Positions 62,715 to 64,000 of a stretch of DNA of 64,000 nucleotides are shown piece by piece (within the stretch, counting starts at the first letter, position 1; each line of letters starts with the position of its first letter). The DNA is from Hydractinia symbiolongicarpus (Eukaryota; Cnidaria; Hydrozoa; Anthoathecata; Hydractiniidae): contig NC_079881.1 in assembly GCF_029227915.1 (NCBI RefSeq), positions 2,356,001-2,420,000 on the forward strand, written 5' to 3'. Below the pieces are notes generated by a model, which worked only from the letters and a program-made list of their open reading frames with translations, made no database searches and was not told the origin of the DNA. A program made the position numbers and the translations under genes.

Positions 62715-64000
62715 CCAAAATCAGTTCGATTATGTCCCACAATCAAACGTTTCCCTGTTAAAAGCGATGCAACCTAGTGCTATCAGAAAAATATCGCTAA
62801 ATACATGTTCGTACGAATATGTGACGCAACTGTTGTAAATTAAACGGATTGATACGGCCAAGAAGTCGATGAAATGTAGTTTCTGATAATGTCTCTATTT
62901 CTTCAGCGCGAACTAACGGCTAGGATTGGTCCCACAGTGAAAAATGACTTATTTATCTTAATTTTTGAATAAAGCGCTACCACAGAGCTTAATGTAATCG
63001 CTGAATTCCAGCCATCACGTCAAATTAAGAAGAAAGTTATTCCTTGAAGACCAATTGGCTCATCTGTCACATTTATAAGGACATAGTCCAGAGTCAGCTC
63101 AATTAATTCCCACAGTCACTCGTTTCACTGTTAAAAGCAATACAACTTAGTAAAATTGGAAGAAAATCACTAAATACATGTTGGTACGAATATGTGACGC
63201 AACCGTTGTAACTCAAACGGATTAACACCGTTAGAAAGTCAATGTAATGTAGTTTTTGAAACTGTCGTTTTTTCTTCAGCGCGTGATAACGGCTAGGATT
63301 GCTCCCACAGTAAAAAGTGAGTTTTTTATTTAAATTTTTAATAAAGCACTACCACAGAGCCTAGTGTACTCGCTGAATTCCAGCAACCATGTCGAATTAA
63401 GAAGAATGGTATTCCTTGGAGTACAATTGTCTCATTTATCGCATTAACAAGGTCACAGTCCAGAATCAGTTCAATTAAGTCCCACAGTCAATCGTTTCAC
63501 TGTTAAAGGCAATGCAACTTAGTCACATCGGAAAAAAATCACTAAATACATGTTGGTACGAATATGTGACGCAACCGTTGTAACACCAACGGATTAACAC
63601 CGTTAGAAAGTCATTGAAATGTAGTTTTTGAAGCCGTCTCTATTTCTTCAGCGCGTGCTAACGGCCAGGATTGGTCCCACAGTAAAAAAAGACTTATTTA
63701 TCTAATTTTTTTAACAAAGAGTTACCACAGTGCCCACTGTAAATGCTGAGTTCCAGCAATCAAGTCAAATTAAGAAGAATGTTACTTCTTGTAGTCAAAC
63801 TGGCTCATTTATCACATTTATAAGGTCAAAGTCCAAAATCAGTTCAATTAAGTCCCACAGTCAAACGTTTCACTGTTAAAAGCGATGCAACTTAGTCACA
63901 TTGGAAAAAATCACTAAATACATGTTGGTACGAATATGTGACGCAACCGTTGTAACTCAAACGAATTTATACCACTAGAAATTCAATGAAATTTAGTCTT
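62715..64000. repeat. SatB seven-unit block, copy 2, cut by window end
   Basis: First 1,286 bp of the second copy; the remainder lies beyond the window. The junction is in TCCAAAATCAGTTCGATT: to its left 62,690-62,714 reads ACAAGGTCAAAC while copy 1 has TTAAGGCCAAAG. One difference noticed inside is GCAACTGTTG near 62,830 versus GCAACCGTTG near 60,223. Confidence 0.88.

Larger units (their letters stand above)
14291..64000. repeat. SatB satellite array, ~373-bp tandem unit
   Basis: Head-to-tail array of a 371-375-bp unit in a single orientation. Taking CGTTTCACTGTTAAAAGC (or its variants TATTTCACTG and CATTTCACTG) as unit start, starts fall at 14,292, 14,665, 15,039, 15,411, 15,783 and so on to 63,866. 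That is 133 complete units (mean 372.7 bp) and a partial last unit. Conserved landmarks in order are CACTAAATACATG, ACGAATATGTGAC, CAACCGTTGTAACTCAAACGG, ACCGTTAGAAAGTCAATG, TATTTCTTCAGCGCG, TAACGGCTAGGATTGGTCCC, TTTTTAAATAAA, TACCACAG, AATCGCTGAGTTCCAGCAATC, GTCAAATTAAGAAGAATG, TGGCTCATTTATCACATTTA and AATTAAGTCCCACAGTC. All frames are closed by frequent stops. The unit is close to twice a nucleosome repeat. The right end lies outside the window. Confidence 0.97.

Noticed and set aside
1-64000. CRISPR array
   Set aside because: The repeats are 200-375 bp and contiguous, with no short direct repeat separated by unique spacers and no cas genes.
1-64000. Telomeric repeats, tRNA, rRNA or 5S-derived origin of either satellite
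   Set aside because: No run of a telomere-type hexamer or similar was seen, and I could not recognise tRNA A/B boxes in proper spacing or conserved rRNA segments in either unit. A covariance-model search would settle this.
1-64000. A previously undescribed gene system or mobile element
   Set aside because: All sequence is accounted for by the two satellites. No stretch longer than a few tens of bases falls outside the unit structure, so no cargo or cryptic operon is supported.

Overview
This window is non-coding satellite DNA from end to end. It holds two unrelated-looking tandem arrays that abut directly: a satellite with a unit of about 202.4 bp (here called SatA, positions 1 to about 14,290) and a satellite with a unit of about 372.7 bp (SatB, about 14,291 to 64,000). 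I counted 70 complete SatA units plus a 122-bp stub, and 133 complete SatB units plus a partial one at the window edge. I found no protein gene, RNA gene, transposon, CRISPR array, telomere repeat or other unique sequence. I do not recognise either satellite family or the species. Array size, unit length and higher-order organisation point to eukaryotic constitutive heterochromatin (centromeric, pericentromeric or subtelomeric); that assignment is inference.

SatA (1-14,290). Units are 200-205 bp and about 39% GC by hand count. They come in two head types: alpha, carrying GGGCTTGGCCCG, and beta, carrying GGACTCGGCCCG. Several tail types combine with them. Two layers of block duplication lie on top. 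A 15-unit block of 3,032 bp is tandemly duplicated almost without change (about 2,351-5,382 and 5,383-8,414). An 11-unit block of 2,225-bp period (about 7,487-9,597 and 9,712-11,822) is older and more diverged. The last units before the junction are the most divergent.

SatB (14,291-64,000). From about 15.8 to 50.4 kb the array is built mainly from a three-unit higher-order repeat, P-Q-R, of about 1,118-1,120 bp. It is interrupted by minority unit types (V, W, Y and others). Within this core are a 1,120-bp tandem duplication with no difference seen (37.6-39.9 kb), a 3,354-bp nine-unit tandem duplication (30.4-37.1 kb), a third copy of most of that block 13,050 bp from the first (42.6-46.5 kb), and near-identical P-Q-R copies at 47-49 kb. 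From about 50.5 kb to the end the regular P-Q-R order is lost. This zone consists of heterogeneous units reorganised by nested duplications with periods of 3,354/3,726, 5,961, 2,235 and 2,607 bp. The first SatB units next to SatA share private variants with this far zone, so the layout looks like a homogenised core with older flanks.

No genes work together here. The content is a record of unequal crossover and gene conversion. The points most worth a second look are the nested duplications of different ages, hybrid units that switch type in the same conserved segment, the abrupt satellite-satellite junction, a CENP-B-box-like motif one base short, and strong CpG retention.
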